The translations under genes and the position numbers were made by a program. The notes beneath the pieces are model-generated. The model ran no database searches. It saw only the letters and a list, made by a program, of their open reading frames with translations, and had not been told where the DNA came from. From Elephas maximus indicus (Eukaryota; Chordata; Mammalia; Proboscidea; Elephantidae), in contig NC_064820.1 in the NCBI RefSeq assembly GCF_024166365.1, forward strand, positions 55,901,501 to 55,965,500: 64,000 bases of DNA, read 5' to 3'. Positions within the stretch are counted from its first letter, which is position 1, and every line of letters begins with the position of its first letter. Of this stretch, positions 46,630 through 59,399 are shown one piece after another.

Positions 46630-46676
46630 TTAAAAAAAAAAAAAAAAAAAATTTTTTTTTTTTTTATAAAGCATTT
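46630..46676. repeat. Poly(A) run joined to poly(T) run
   Basis: About 20 A followed directly by about 15 T. A similar junction lies at about 4390-4420. Each could be the meeting point of two opposed retroposon tails or a self-complementary tract. Confidence 0.7.
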
Positions 46677-47331
46677 ACTTTATGTAAGGGGATGTGCTAG
46701 ACCCATTGTACAATCAGAACAAAACATCGTTCAAAGGTTGTCATATATTTGGAAACAAGTCCAAACACGAGAATGAAAATTGTCTAAGCCCTGGAGGATA
46801 CCTAACCAATTTCAGTCCCTGCCTTTCTGTCAGAACTCCAATTACTTAGTTAACACCTTTGGCACAGCTAGGAGATCAGGGGGAAGGTGAGAGGTGGACC
46901 ATGATTGGTCTGAGCCTATCACAGAGGTCCTGTGCTTCTTGCCGGTGTGTGATTTAGATACAGGATGTAACGCAGTTTTAGCCAGTGAGATTCAGGGGAG
47001 ATCTTCTGGGAGAATTCTGGGAAAGGAATTTTCATTCCTAAGAGAGACACTGGTTAAGAAACATTGTCAGGTCTAGATGTGAAGCTTGGAAGAGCTACAG
47101 CATCTTGCAACCATGTTGTCAGCTAACTTGAGTATAAAGCCAATGTATTGGGGACGGCCTAGTGAAAAGATGGAAAGAAAGTTAGTCTTTGATGTTGACT
47201 TTAGGCTACTAAATTATTGAAATTTAAACCCTTTGTACCTCTGGGTGTCTGTATAGTTTAAGACATAGTTAAGCTGTGTTTCAGAACTTAGAGATGTAAT
47301 TTAAGTTCCTGTAACATGATATATGTCATGT

Positions 47332-47532
47332 AAACCAGTACCAGTTGCTGTCAAGTTGATTTTGACTCAGAGCAACCCCATACGTGTCAGAGCAGGACTG
47401 TGCTCCACAGGGTTAGATGTCTGTGGTCTTTCAGAAGTAGGTCACCAGGCCTTTCTTCTGAGATTCCTCTGGATGGACTAGAGCTGCTAACCTTTCAGTT
47501 CGTAGCCAAATGCTTAACTGTTTGGGCCACTA
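47332..47532 (-). mobile_element. AfroSINE, older long subtype, antisense
   Basis: aaccagtaccagttgctgtc, cgtgtcagagcaggactgtg, internal cagaagtaggtcaccaggcc, and head end ctgtttgggccactaat. Confidence 0.8.
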
Positions 47533-47779
47533 ATTGCTAGATGAGTTGTACAGAACTAAGTGTTGAGTTCAGAGGACAGATAAATATCACTATGGCACAT
47601 CAAAGTGTGAAGATTGTGGGGAGGATAAAGGATCATGACAATTCAGATCTGGTCTGTAGGACTTCACAGGTCACTGAGTCCATTCCTCTCCTTTTAAAAT
47701 GGCTGTGACTGATAATATGGTAAAACAAGATAGAAAATAACATAACTAGGAGTAGGACCCAAGTCTCTTAGTTCCTGGG

Positions 47780-48560
47780 TCAGGAGTTTTAGGATTGGAA
47801 ATGAAATTTATCATGATGAAAGCAGAAGGTCATTATGCCCAGAACATCCTGCTCAAAGTGTTTGTGGCAAAAATGAAAACGGATAAGTGAACAGGCACCA
47901 GACCATAAAGGGCCTTGTAAAGCATGGTAAGGAGTGTGGATTTTATCCTGAAGACAGTGGAAGGTTTTGAAGGCCCTTAAGAAGGGGAGTGACATGATCA
48001 GATTTGCCCCTTTGGCATGTCAACTTTGGTGGCAGGAAGGAGGGTGGAGTGAATGGAGTCCAGACTGAAGGCAAAAAGACCATTTAGGAAAGAGCTGCTT
48101 TTAGTGTTAGTTTTTGTTTAGTATGCCAGTTGAGAGATGGTTGTGATAAAAACTCAGATAGTGGTAGTAGTGAAAGAGATAAGAAGACAGGTTTGAAAGA
48201 TAATAAGAAAGAAGAATGAACAGGACTTGGTGATTGATTTACTTGGTGGCAGTGGGAGAGGGAGACCAGGCTGACACCTACATAGGTTTGTGATATGGAC
48301 AACTCAATTAAAATGGTGCCATTTACTGAGGGAGGAGGGCTGAAAATGGGCATGTTGGAGGAGAAACATGATCAGTTCAGTTCTGGACAAGCAGAATTTG
48401 AGACGTTCAGGTGTAGAGCTCTAGTTAGTAGATATATATATTGTTGTTAGGAACGGGAGAGTGATCTAGGTGGGGACAGAGGTTTAGGAGTCAGCAAATT
48501 GAGATTAATTGAAGACATGGTGTTGATAAGTCAGGCAAACAGACTAGAAGAGGGTTTTGG
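47780..48560 (-). mobile_element. L2-like LINE, antisense
   Basis: Antisense L2-type text in the expected order: aagggccttgtaaagcatgg, ggagtgtggattttatcctg, gggagtgacatgatcagatt, and later tgccatttactgagggagg and tcagttctggacaagcag. Non-coding remnant. Confidence 0.6.
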
Positions 48561-48924
48561 CCACAGCACAAGGAACGCGTACCTCAGAGAGACATGTGAG
48601 GAACAGAGAAGCCAAGGGAGGGAAAAGTAGAACAAAGGCTGGGCAAAGTAGGGTGCCATAGAAGTATTTCGAGAGTTGGTCAATAGGGCCAACTTCTTTG
48701 CAGAAGTCAAGCAAGTCTTATAGCCTTGTCAAGAACAGTTGCTTTGAAGTGAAAAGAGTAGACATTAGAATGGAGTGAGTTGAGGAATAAATGCAAAATT
48801 AGGATATGCAGACAGTATGAGAAAGTTTGGCAGTAAAGGGTAGGAAAGAGAGTAGCTAGAAGAGCAACATGGGAGAGGCTGACATTTTTGTTTTGTTTAA
48901 GATGGGAGAGACTTACAAAAAATT

Positions 48925-49189
48925 GCTGTTGTTGTTGGTAAGTGCCATTGAGTCACTTCCAACTCATTGCAACCCAGTGTACAAAAGAACAAAACACTGC
49001 CTGGTCCTGCACCATCTTCATGATCATTGCTATGTGTGAGCCCATTGCTGCAGACACTGTGTCGATGATCCTGCTGAGGGACTTCCTCTTTTTCACCGAC
49101 CCTCTGCCTTACCAAGCATCATGTCCTTCTCCAGGGACTGGTCCCTCCTGATAACATGTCCAAAGTAAGAGAGACCAAGTCTCGCCATC
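48925..49189 (-). mobile_element. RTE LINE 3' end, antisense
   Basis: gctgttgttgttggtaagtg, catgatcattgctatgtgtg, accaagcatcatgtccttct and agaccaagtctcgccatcc. The flanks aaaaaatt and ataaaatt may be a short target duplication. Confidence 0.88.
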
Positions 49190-49697
49190 CATTATATAAA
49201 ATTATATGAGATTTTTTACTCCCATTGCCTATTGTACTGCATGCTACACTTTTAATTTTTGAACATTGCATTGAGGCATCTGTATGTGGCAGAGGTCCAT
49301 AACAGGAGAGAAACTGAGGGAGAAGCAAGGCACAGATGTCTGTGGAAAGGAAACTATCAGAGAGAAAGGAGAGAGAGAATGATGATCGGCAACAGCGCAG
49401 CTCTGGCAAAAAAGTGGCACCTGATTAGGAAACCACAGATGACCATGTGAAGGAAAGCAAAGTAGCCTCTGGGCTATGAAATGTAGAGAATATTAATTGA
49501 TGGGAGGAGTTGATCAAGGGATGCAAAGAGGGGAAGAATGCAGAGCTATGGGAAAAGGCACTCCAATTCCCCAATATGGCTGCTTCGATTGATGAAGGAG
49601 CCATCTTAAATGTTTTTGTTTTGTTTCGGAACATACCACACTAAAGTAATTGTGATTAATAAGCTTAGTGATGTTCTCAGTGTGAATAATATACAAT

Positions 49698-49863
49698 GGA
49701 GCCCTGGTGGTTCAATGGTTAAGAGCTCGGCTGCTAACCAAAAAAGCTGTTCAAATCCACCAGCCAATTCATGGAAACCTGATGGGGCAGTCCTACTCTG
49801 TTCTATAGTGTTGCTATGTGCTATGAGTCAGAATCGACTTGACAGCAATGAGGTTTTTTTTTT
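49698..49863 (+). mobile_element. AfroSINE
   Basis: Head ggagccctggtggttcaatg, box B-like gttcaaatcc with a small internal deletion before it, and tail gacttgacagcaatgaggt plus a T run. A ctatg duplication is seen within the 3' half (gctatgtgctatgagtc). Confidence 0.9.
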
Positions 49864-50152
49864 AATATGTAACAACATTCCACTTCTGGTAGTAGTATTA
49901 ATATCAGTGCTTTACTTAGATTTCCTTAAAATTTTTCCTAAAAAGAGCTATAAATTTATATTTTTCTGGTTAAGCTTTCAATTCTTTATTCTGTCTAGAT
50001 TATAAAGATACCAAGAATAATCTTTTCAGAAATCACAATCCTGTATACCACAGAGAGAGAGTGTTGTATTTGAAAAGTTTTAATAGTAAAATATTAAATT
50101 AAGCATTTTGTGCTGTGTACTCAGTGGTGTTTTAAAATTCCAATGGTTTTTA

Positions 50153-51029
50153 CCACAAAGACAATAGAAAAGTGACAACTTTGGTTAAGGGTAAGACAGT
50201 ACACAATACTGGGGAAGCCTGCACAACTTGTACAAGGCAAGGTCATGGAACCTCCATAGACATATCCAAAGTCCCTGAGGGACCGAATTGCTGGGCAGAG
50301 GGCTGTGGGTACCATGGTCTCGGGAAACATCTAGCTCGACTGGCATAACAGAGTTTATAAAGAAAATGTTCTACATTCTACTTTGGTGAGTAGCATCTGG
50401 GATCTTAAAAGCCTGTGAGCAGCCATCTAGGATACTCCACTGGTCTCACCCCTTTGGGAGCAAGAAAGAATGAAGAAAACTAAAGATACAAGGGAAAGAT
50501 TAGGCCAAAGGACTAATGGACCACATCTAACATGGCCTCCACCAGACTGAGTCCAGTACAACTAGATGGTGCCTGGCTACCACCACTGACTGCTCTGACA
50601 GGGATCACAGTAGAGGGTACTGGACAGAGCTGGAGAAAAATGTAGAACAAAATTCTAACTCAAAAAGAAAGACCAGGCTTGCTGCCCTGATAGAGACTGG
50701 AGAAACCCTGAGTGTATGGCCCCCAGACACCCTTTCAGCTCAGTAATGAAGTCACTCCTGAGGTTCACCCTTCAGCCGAAGATTATAAAACAAAAGATTA
50801 TAAAAAAAAAAAAAAAAATAGACTAAAGGGGTACACCAGCCCAGGGGCAAGGATTAGAAGGCAGGAGGGAACAGGAAAGCTGATAATAGGGAGCCCGAGG
50901 TTGAGAAGGGAGAATGTCGGCGTGTCGTGGTGTTGTTAACCAATGTCATAAAACAATATGTGCACTGTTTAATGAGAAACTAGTTTGTTCTGTAAACCTC
51001 CATCTAAAGTACAATAAAAAATAAAAATC
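50153..51029 (+). mobile_element. 5'-truncated L1, 3' UTR only
   Basis: Sense L1 3' end of the afrotherian type, from ccacaaagacaatag to the polyadenylation region (aaagtacaataaaaaat), with an internal A run at 50800-50818. Exact 13-bp target duplications, ccaatggttttta, lie at 50140-50152 and 51030-51042. Confidence 0.88.
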
Positions 51030-52249
51030 CCAATGGTTTTTATTTAAACAGAAATTGCTGTATATTCATACTTTTAAGAAAGTGATAATTAGTTCAAAGT
51101 GTTCATATTTAGTCGTTTTATCCAGTCTGTGCCTGCTGACTGTTGGACCTGTGAATTACATTTACTAGCCAGTATAAACTTGAACTGCATATTTTACTAA
51201 TGCTCTCCACTCCTTAGAATATTGAGGCTGTTATTAATTTTCAAATGTATTTCACTTCCTTTGGGAAAGACGTCCCTTCTCTTGCCCAAAGAGTTCATAG
51301 AAATGGTGTAACTTTGTCAAGGATAGTTCCTGTGTTATTATGGTATGTTCTGAAAGGGTAACAGTTCAGTGTTTCCTTTTATTAGTCTGAAGTGAATAGA
51401 GACAGTTTTTACTACAGAAGCCTTGCATAACTGTTGGTCACTAAAAGGCTTTGTGTATAAAAATGAGGTTAATGTTTAAACAGAGTGATGGGAATAAAAC
51501 AGTGATAGACACTGTGTTGTCAGTGTAGGAGATTATTTCATTGTGTTTTGAAAAGCATGAACAAAGCTACTGTGCCAGTGGATGCCTGGAACACTGGCAG
51601 TTGTCATTCTCCCTGATTCATTTGAAGGTGGCCTTTGTTTGTCTTTGTACAGGCCTGATCTCATTTCCATGGATACCATGTCAAAATGCAGACTGAACCC
51701 AAGCCGGCTTCTGGTCGGTTCAGACAACTCTATTCCAAATTGTTTACCAGTTATCTTCGGGTCCCCTAACTACATAGTAACTTGGGTGCTGGTTACATTA
51801 TGGACACTGAATCTTCTTGGATTTTATGACCTTTCTAAACCATATTTTGAATACTGGTGCATGAAATAGATCTTTCAGAATAATTGACTCCATCTTTTAC
51901 GTATTTATTGACTTTGTTCCCTGGGGTGGGGTGGGGAGAGAAAAACAGCCTTGGAAGCTGAGATAATTTCATGTGACCTTTGTTTTCCTTTCTGTACAAA
52001 ACTGTAATAAATGGTCCTAAAGCAAAAAGACTTGAGTCAAAATTGAAAGAGGATTAAGTGAATCATTTATGCAAATGTCATAGTAATTAAGAAGTCCTTT
52101 GATTATTACAATATTTATCTTTTTACCCCAAATAATCAAACTTTATTAGTGCCATTTTATTATTATTATAGTTTTAGTAAGACATGATTATAACCCTTTT
52201 TAAGAGTATAGCCCCACAATATCTTGCCTTTTTGCATATTCTCTCTTTC

Positions 52250-52540
52250 CAAAATACTTTCTAACCCCCTACCTCCATTCTACTTAACATTTAAGTCACA
52301 ACTTCATTGAGGCTTATGCACCCCAGGGAGCCTTCCCAACTCTTGCCAATTTAGGCGTCCTTCTCTATGTAAACGCTTTTGTGGTAGTCGTCACATTTTA
52401 TTTCAATTTCCTATTTATTGGCCTATAACCCCTGTAGATTGCAAGTGCTGGGAAGATAGGGCCCATTCCTTGTTCACTGTTGTGTTTTGGCACCATTTTT
52501 TTTTTGAATAAATGAATGCATGAATGAATTGAGACAAGTA
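52250..52540 (+). mobile_element. L2 3' end, sense
   Basis: Degenerate L2 order: aagtcacaacttcattgagg, gagccttcccaactcttgcc, cctgtagattgcaagtgctg, gttcactgttgtgttttgg, then aataaatgaatgcatgaatg. Confidence 0.6.
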
Positions 52541-52885
52541 TGATAGCTACTGTAACCAGGGATTAAAGGCACACTTTCTGAGTGAATGGCAAATTCTTAA
52601 TTCCTTCAAATTAGTATATGTAAAACACTTTATTTGCCAGTTTATCAGGATTTGTTTAAATATCCCTTTAGTTTATAATTTTTTTCACTTTAACAGTTTT
52701 TTTTTTTTGCTTTTAAAATGTTTCCATGTTATCCTTGAAGTATCTAACTACAGTAGCTCTATTAACGAGTAACAAAAAGATTATTAAAATTCCTTTATAT
52801 GTTCCTGCCCAATCACAAATCACTCTATCCTTTGTTTCTTGAAATCATTTCCTTGCTTTTCTTTGTACTTCAACTACTTAAGTAT

Positions 52886-53089
52886 CAAAAACCCATCGCC
52901 CTCTAGCTGATTCAGACTCATAGTGACCCTATAGGACAGAGTAGAACTGCCCTACAGGGTTTCCAAGGCTAAAATCTTTATGGGAGCGACTGCCACATCT
53001 TTCTCCCACAAAATGGCTGATGGGTTCCAACTGCCAACCTCTCAGTTAGCAGCTGAGTGCTTAACCACTTCACCACAAGGTCTCCTTAT
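52886..53089 (-). mobile_element. AfroSINE, antisense (left of a pair)
   Basis: aaaaacccatcgccctctag, internal ggctaaaatctttatggg, and head end ccacttcaccacaaggtctc. The 8-bp repeat ttaagtat lies at 52878-52885 and 53090-53097. Confidence 0.88.
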
Positions 53090-53097
53090 TTAAGTAT

Positions 53098-53248
53098 ACC
53101 CTTTGCTGCCAAGTGAATTCCAACTTATAGCGACCCTATAGGACAGAGTAGAACTACCTCATAGGGTTTCCAAGGAGGGTCTGGTGGATTCGAACTGCTG
53201 ACATCTTGGTTAGCAGCTGAACTCTTAACCACTGTGCCACACATCTCC
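53098..53248 (-). mobile_element. AfroSINE, antisense (right of a pair)
   Basis: accctttgctgccaagtgaa to ccactgtgccacacatctcc. It directly follows the previous copy in the same orientation. Confidence 0.88.
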
Positions 53249-53254
53249 TAAAAT

Positions 53255-53830
53255 GTAGGGTTTAGGTTTAAACTTGTATGAATGAAAACATACAGTATGT
53301 AGTTTAACTTTTCTTAACATTGTGTTTGTAAAATTAATCTATGTGTTGCATATAGCTGTAGTCATTTTGTTTTCACTGGTACATAGTATTCTACTGTATG
53401 TAATACCACAATTCATTTATCCACTAATTCTAACTGATGGACGTTTGAGTAGTTTCCGTTATATGACTGTTATGAGCAGTGCTGCTATGAACATTTTTGC
53501 ACTCATCTTTGTAAACATATGTAAACCTTGCTGTTAGTATATGGAGTGGAATTTCTGAGTTATAAAGAATGCAAATATTCAGCCTTAGTAAATACTGTCA
53601 GTTTTTCAAGTGGTTGCTCTAATATAATCCCACTAGCAGTGCATAAGCAGTCCTATTGCTTTGGTTCTTTTCAACACTTGAGTAAGAATTTTTTAATTTT
53701 AGCCATTTTGGTGTGTGTGGTGGTATCTCATTGTGATTTTAATAAGCATTTCTTCAAGTGGTTTAGCACATTTTCATTTTTATTGGCCATTTGGATTTCC
53801 TTTGCTGTGAAATGTCTGTTCTAGCCAGAC
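53255..53830 (-). mobile_element. Old L1M LINE, ORF2 3' part, antisense
   Basis: Ordered antisense L1 text: tacatagtattctactgtat, gctgctatgaacatttttgc, atatggagtggaatttctg, gtggtatctcattgtgattt, then gctgtgaaatgtctgttct. Confidence 0.75.
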
Positions 53831-55299
53831 ATCATCTCTGTCTCTTATTCTTTCTCTCCTGTATTTTCTATCATTATGTCTGTCCACACTTCATTCTGGA
53901 TTTTTTTTTTCTGTCCTATGTTATTATTTACTCACTCTTGTTTCAGCAGTGTCTATTCAGCAGTTAAAGCATTCATTGAATTCTAAATTTTCCACTGAAT
54001 TTTTCAGTTTTAGAGTTTCTATTTGGTTCTTTTCAAAATTTCTTTGCTGACATTTTTGTATTTAGCATTCCTCTGTACACACTTTGTAAGGTTAGTTGTT
54101 TTACACTCTATTAATTTCCTTATCTCAAGTACTTGTGATACATCTCCGTTGTCTGTTCTTTGTGCTGGTTCCTAATCGTGTTGCTTCTCTGTTCTGGTGA
54201 CTGATTTTGCTGGACATTAAATTTGAAAAATTACTGAAGAAAATAATTTAAGGCTCAGGGTGATATCTTTTTTCCAAAGAAATTTTCGTTTGCCTCAATT
54301 GAATCAAACCCTGAGAGGCACTAATAATTCTTTATCAATTCCATTCAATTTCAGGACTTGTTATTTTGTAGGTCACCCAGACTACAAAATTCATGCAAGG
54401 ATTAGTTAACTTCTCATTTGCAGGTCGTGTAACAGTACAGAGCCTAAACAGGGAGTGGTTTCTCAGCTAGCCCACCTTCAGCTGATTCAGAACATCGACT
54501 TTTCACTCTCTCCAGCCCTACAATGTTGACACAAAAAAAGCTTCTCAGGCTTTCAGCTGCCTTTTAGGATTGAGAATCCCTTCTCCTCCCCCTTCAAAAA
54601 GTTACCCATCTGCATTGGTCACTTGTCTGAATTTCCTTCTTCTCCTCATCTTGGCCTAGAAACTCTTCACTCTTTACTTAGCAATTTGATGCGTTTCAGA
54701 AGATTTTAAATATGTGTATTTTTTACATTTACTCCAGAAGTTTTAGTGAATTTCAGTGGAAGAGTTGGTTCAAATAACCAAGTCTCTCATTACCAGAAGA
54801 GAAAATCAGAGTGGCATTTTTAGGGTCCCCCTTTTAAAAAATATTGGTTTTTGATTTCTCGATTCTCCTTATACTGTTTAATAATGTGGCACTTTAACTG
54901 ATGGAAAAGTAGAATTTATTTCCAGAATAGATTAAAATGATGTCCTGTCTTTGGTAATGTTCTAAAAAAATTAGCTTTATGATGAAATTTCTTTTAAAAT
55001 TTGTAAATATCTAACTTATTTTTAAATTATGTAAATCTTATCTTTGCTTATATTAATTCTTCTCTTTTATTTAACTGTGATGTAAATGTGTCCATTGAAA
55101 TGCTAAACATGATTAATAATTTCAATTTACAGAATCTTTTCTTTATAAAGCTGAATATTTTAATTATCTTTATAGAAAATGACACATCCTAAAATATTTA
55201 TCTTAATAGAAAAATATTTATGTTTCTTTCTTTAGATATTTATAGTTGTGAATTTGATTTTCCATACTCACTGTGTATATGAAAATGGATATTTTACTT

Positions 55300-55690
55300 T
55301 TTTTCCTTAATGTATTTTGCATACCTTTTTCCATATGAGCTTCGTATTTATAAATTTAAATTAATGCATCCTGCTATATCATGGTTAGCTCTTGTCTCAT
55401 TGTTGGCTACTTTGTTTCCTGTGGGTTTTTTTCCCCCTTCTGTAAATAGTGTGGCTATCAACACCATTGTACAAGCTTTTTCTTTTCTTTTTCCTTTTGG
55501 ATCATTTCCAGAATGGGGGTTACTGTGTCAAAAAATATGTGCATTTTATAGCTCTTGTTGCATATGTGAATTTACCAGGCTCACTAATATTATATTTTCA
55601 TTTATTTTTCATAGTTTGATGGATGTAAAGTGGTGCTTTATATTTCTTTTAATTTATATTCCTGAGGATGCATTTTTTCAAGTTATAATT
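55300..55690 (-). mobile_element. Possible very old L1 remnant, antisense
   Basis: Weak resemblance to antisense L1 text (ttggatcatttccagaatgg, then actgtgtcaaaaaatatgtg). The 138-residue open frame here is not a recognised protein. Confidence 0.35.
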
Positions 55691-56084
55691 TACAAATGCG
55701 TATTTAAAGAAAAAATGTATTTGTAGATTAGGTTATTCTAGAATTTAAGCCTATAAGAATACTCAAGAGATCATCTACATAAGTGTCCTGCCTCATTTTT
55801 GTAATTATCAGCTTTTGAAGTGGCTTAAGCCCAAAACTCCAACCTGGAGTGTACTGTCTATCATTTCACAGTGCCCTTTCAGATCTTCTTCTTCTTCTGA
55901 AAATTTCCTTGGTAAACTTCCTTTTATTCCCTATTTTCCACGAGCTGATTACATTTCATTTTCACTATGGAGTGACAATCTTCCAGTGAAGATTTCCATA
56001 CTTCCATGGGTCAAAAGCCTTCAGGGGGAGAGGGAAGGCATTCTCTTTACCAGAACATGTGACTGAGAGTAACTGAATTTGGTG

Positions 56085-56560
56085 ATTGCTTTGGCCATCT
56101 ATTGTTGTGTAACAAATTGCTCCAAATTTAGTGGCTTGAAATCATAACTATCTTTTGTTATCACTCATGATTTCTTGGGCCGGGACTTTGAAAATGGCTT
56201 GACTGGACAGTTCTGGCTCAAGGTCTCTACTAAGGTTACTGTCAGAGGGTAGGCATCTGTCTCTCTTCATCAGGGCTCAGGGCCTCTTCGTATGCTCTTG
56301 TCATGTGGTCTCTCCAGCATGGTGCCCTGTAGGTAATCTGACTGTTTACATGGCAGCTCATGGATCCAAAGATGAGTGTCCCAAAAGAAACTGGTGGAAG
56401 CTGCATGGCTTTTTCCAAACTAGACTCAGAAATCATGCAGCTGCATCTATTCGTTGAGGCAATCAAAAAGTCCAACCTAGATTCAGGAGAAGTCCTAGAC
56501 TCTGCCTCTTGATGGGAGGAGTGTCAAATAATTCCTAAACATGTTTTAAAACCAGCATAG
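56085..56560. mobile_element. Old mammalian repeat of LTR/MER type
   Basis: The text tattgttgtgtaacaaattg, cagttctggctcaaggtctc, ggtctctccagcatggtgcc and cctcttgatgggaggagtgt follows a known mammalian-wide repeat. I cannot name the family with certainty. Confidence 0.45.
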
Positions 56561-56708
56561 TAACTTAATGTAACTTCCATTAATTCTCTGGGTAACTTTG
56601 GATAAGTCGCAGGCAAAATATTCCCTGCCTCACTGGGTTGTGGGAAGAATCAAACAGGATTATGAATGGAAAAGTATTTTATAGACTGTAAAAGTATATA
56701 TAACATTT

Positions 56709-56747
56709 AAAAAAAAAAAAAAACCATTGCCATTGAGTCAATTCTTA
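56709..56747 (-). mobile_element. AfroSINE tail fragment, antisense
   Basis: An A run followed by ccattgccattgagtcaatt only. Confidence 0.6.
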
Positions 56748-57649
56748 GTTATTTTTAAAAAAAGAATTCCATATACTTGTAATTCATTAATTTTCACTAT
56801 CATTCATTTATTTAGGGGACCTTTATGTGCACTAGGATAATTCAAGGCAGACCCCTCCAGGAAATCTTCTTTCCGTTTCTAATATCATCTGTGGAAAAGA
56901 ATGATATCTCCTAGATCCCTATTGAATGTGAAATCTCATGCTTAAAACGGAGACTTAATCACATTTTTATTTCTAAATGAAAGCAGGGTTGATGGTGTAC
57001 CACTCTGTACCAACGGATATAACAGTCACTTGTTCTTTTGGCTTTTGCACCACCTTTTTCTAAAGCCCTATAGCTGTAAGCCAGACATTATAGAGCTTAA
57101 AACTCTACAGTATGTAGTCATTTCCATAAAGGCCTACAATTTCTAGGTTTAGTTCCTCTTTTTTTTTTTCTTTGAATGGGGGAGATTTCTGTCTGCATTG
57201 TCATCTTTTCAACATGCAGACAATGCTATTCAGCATGAGATATCCTGAGGTTATATGTGTTTAGAAGATCTAAATTTGGCCTATGACCATTTCCTGCTGT
57301 CATACATATCCTGGGTAATGATTAGCTATACTTTTGAGTTTGAAGTCTGCTTTCTTAGTTTCAGTGTCAGGATCTAAGTAATCCCACTTCCTGTTTGTGT
57401 GGCTTCTGGAAGGCCCATGGACTAATAATGGTTTGTTGACTCCCAGGGTGTGCTTTCAGTGTGCTTCAGCAAAACACCGCAGCATGTCATCCTCCTACCC
57501 ATTATTCAGCAGTTTTCAGAAACCTAAATAGAAATTTATTCAGGGTTTACTCTTTGTGTTAGAGGTGGAAGTGGGATCAGAACTTAGTAAAAAAAGTATG
57601 CCTTATTAAATTTCTCGAGAAGTGTGCTATCCTCAGTAACACATGATGA

Positions 57650-57870
57650 TTTTAATAGTAAATAAAAACTGTCTTTATTGAGTGCTTATCATTTGCTAGG
57701 CACTGGATTGAGGGTTTTGTAGGTACTGTCTGATCCCAATGAGGTAAGCACCTATGTTATATGTATTTTACAGATGAGAAAGCTGTGGCTTATCTGGGAT
57801 GAGTAACTTGTCCAAGGTCACAGAGTTAGTCAAACCTCAGAGGCCAAGCTCATGGGCACTATGTTATACT
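57650..57870 (-). mobile_element. MIR SINE, antisense
   Basis: Clear MIR order in reverse: attgagtgcttatcatttgc, attttacagatgagaaagct, gtaacttgtccaaggtcaca, ttagtcaaacctcagagg. Confidence 0.8.
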
Positions 57871-58231
57871 GTGTGTTTTGCTCAGTAAGTGGATTTTTTA
57901 GGAAAAAAGAAAAAAAAAGCTTTTACTTTTAGCACTGGCACACTTTGCCACCCCTCCCCCAAATATATTCAGTCTTCTTTTTATGGTTCTTTTAAAGCTA
58001 GATGTTCTCTAAAGTTCTAAATAGAAAATAAAATGTGTGTATGTGTGTATACATATACATGTACATAAATGTACATTGATATATATGTGCATATATATGG
58101 ATATATGTATTTATCTATCTTTTAATGCACCTATATATGTCCACTCAGTAGCCTGAGTTCAAGCATCTTCCTTTGTACCAGTCCAGAATTCTGAGGATTT
58201 ATTTATTAATTAAACTTATCTTTACTGATCT

Positions 58232-58425
58232 CCAGAAACCCTGGTGGCATAGTGGTTAAGTGCTACAGCTCCTCACCAGCTGCTGACCAAAGAGTCGGCA
58301 GTTCAAATCCACCAGGTGCTCCTTGAAAACTCTATGGGGCAGTTCTGCTCTGTCCTACAGGGTCACTATGAGTCGGAATCAACTCGACGGCACTGGGTTT
58401 GGTTTTTTTTTTTTTTTTTTCTGGT
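58232..58425 (+). mobile_element. AfroSINE with duplicated head segment
   Basis: Head cagaaaccctggtggcatag, 3' half gggtcactatgagtcggaat, tail gcactgggtttgg and an 18-base T run. A short repeat in the head (gctcctcaccagctgctgacc) lengthens it. Exact 11-bp duplications, tttactgatct, lie at 58221-58231 and 58426-58436. Confidence 0.93.
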
Positions 58426-58489
58426 TTTACTGATCTATTACATGTGTAACTTATTGTTAGGTGAGAAAAAAGTAAAATAATCTATAGTT

Positions 58490-58600
58490 TATCTCTTTAT
58501 TCAATAATTATTATTGAAGCATAACCATATGTAAGGCAATATTCTGAGTACTGAGAATATAGCAGTGAAGAAAATAAATAAAGACTCTACTCTCGGGGAC
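58490..58600 (-). mobile_element. L2 3' end, antisense
   Basis: attattgaagcataaccata, gagaatatagcagtgaag and aagactctactctcgggg correspond to an antisense L2 end. It may belong with the L2-like text at 59400-59760. Confidence 0.55.
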
Positions 58601-58829
58601 AAAGGCAGATTTAATGTGAAACAAGTGAAGCTTCAGCTTTAGGGACCCTCACTGCACAAACCCCTTCCAATGTGTTCATATGGCCCAATACTTGGCTAAC
58701 TATGCAATCAAGTTGTCAGCCATAATTGGGGTCTCATCTGGACACTTGACTGGAGCAGGATCCACTTCCTCACACATTCATGTTGGCAGAATTAATGTCT
58801 TTGAAGACTGTTTGACCGAGGGCCTCACT

Positions 58830-59365
58830 TCCTTGCTGTCTCTCAGCCAGAAGCTGCCCTCAGTTCCTTGCCACATGGACCTCTCCCTAAAACAAACAAC
58901 AACAAAAAACAACAAACTATTTACATAGTGTTAATTCCAACTCATGGCGACCGCATGTGTACTAGAGTAGAAACTACGTTCCATCAGGTTTTCATGGCTG
59001 TGACCTTTTGGAAGCAGATGGACAGGCCTTTCTTACAAGGTACCTCTGGGTGGTTTCTAACTGCCAACCTTTAGTTAGTAGCCGAGTGCTTAATTGTTTC
59101 TGCCACCCAGGAACTCCTTGGGCCTCTCTATAGGATACCTCAAAACATGACAGCTTGTTTCATCAAAACCAGCACGGGAAAGTGTCTGCTAGCAAGGTGT
59201 ATTTGAAGAAGTGACCTTCCTTCGCAGTGGCCATATTCTGTTGGTTGGAAGTCACAGGTACTGTCCACACTCAAGGGGATAGAGATTACACAAAACTGTG
59301 AACATAAGGAGATAGGGATCACGGGGGGCCACCCTAGAGTCTGTCTACTGTAGATGGTGTGCAGA
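58830..59365. mobile_element. Old mammalian repeat split by AfroSINE
   Basis: ttccttgccacatggacctc on the left and gggcctctctataggatacc, cagcttgtttcatcaaaacc, gccatattctgttggttgga and ccaccctagagtctgtctac on the right form one old repeat of LTR/MER type, divided by a SINE. The family name is not certain. Confidence 0.45.
58891..59120 (-). mobile_element. AfroSINE, older long subtype, antisense
   Basis: ACA-rich tail, then ttaattccaactcatggcg, internal tttggaagcagatggacagg and head end tgtttctgccacccaggaac. The flanks cctctccctaa and cctctctata resemble a target duplication. Confidence 0.8.
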
Positions 59366-59399
59366 GGCATTGCTGATAGGTCGACGATTGAGCAGAACC

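Noticed and set aside
55310..55726. 138-residue open frame with membrane-like composition
   Set aside because: T-rich sequence gives Phe/Ile/Leu runs; the region looks like a very old antisense L1.
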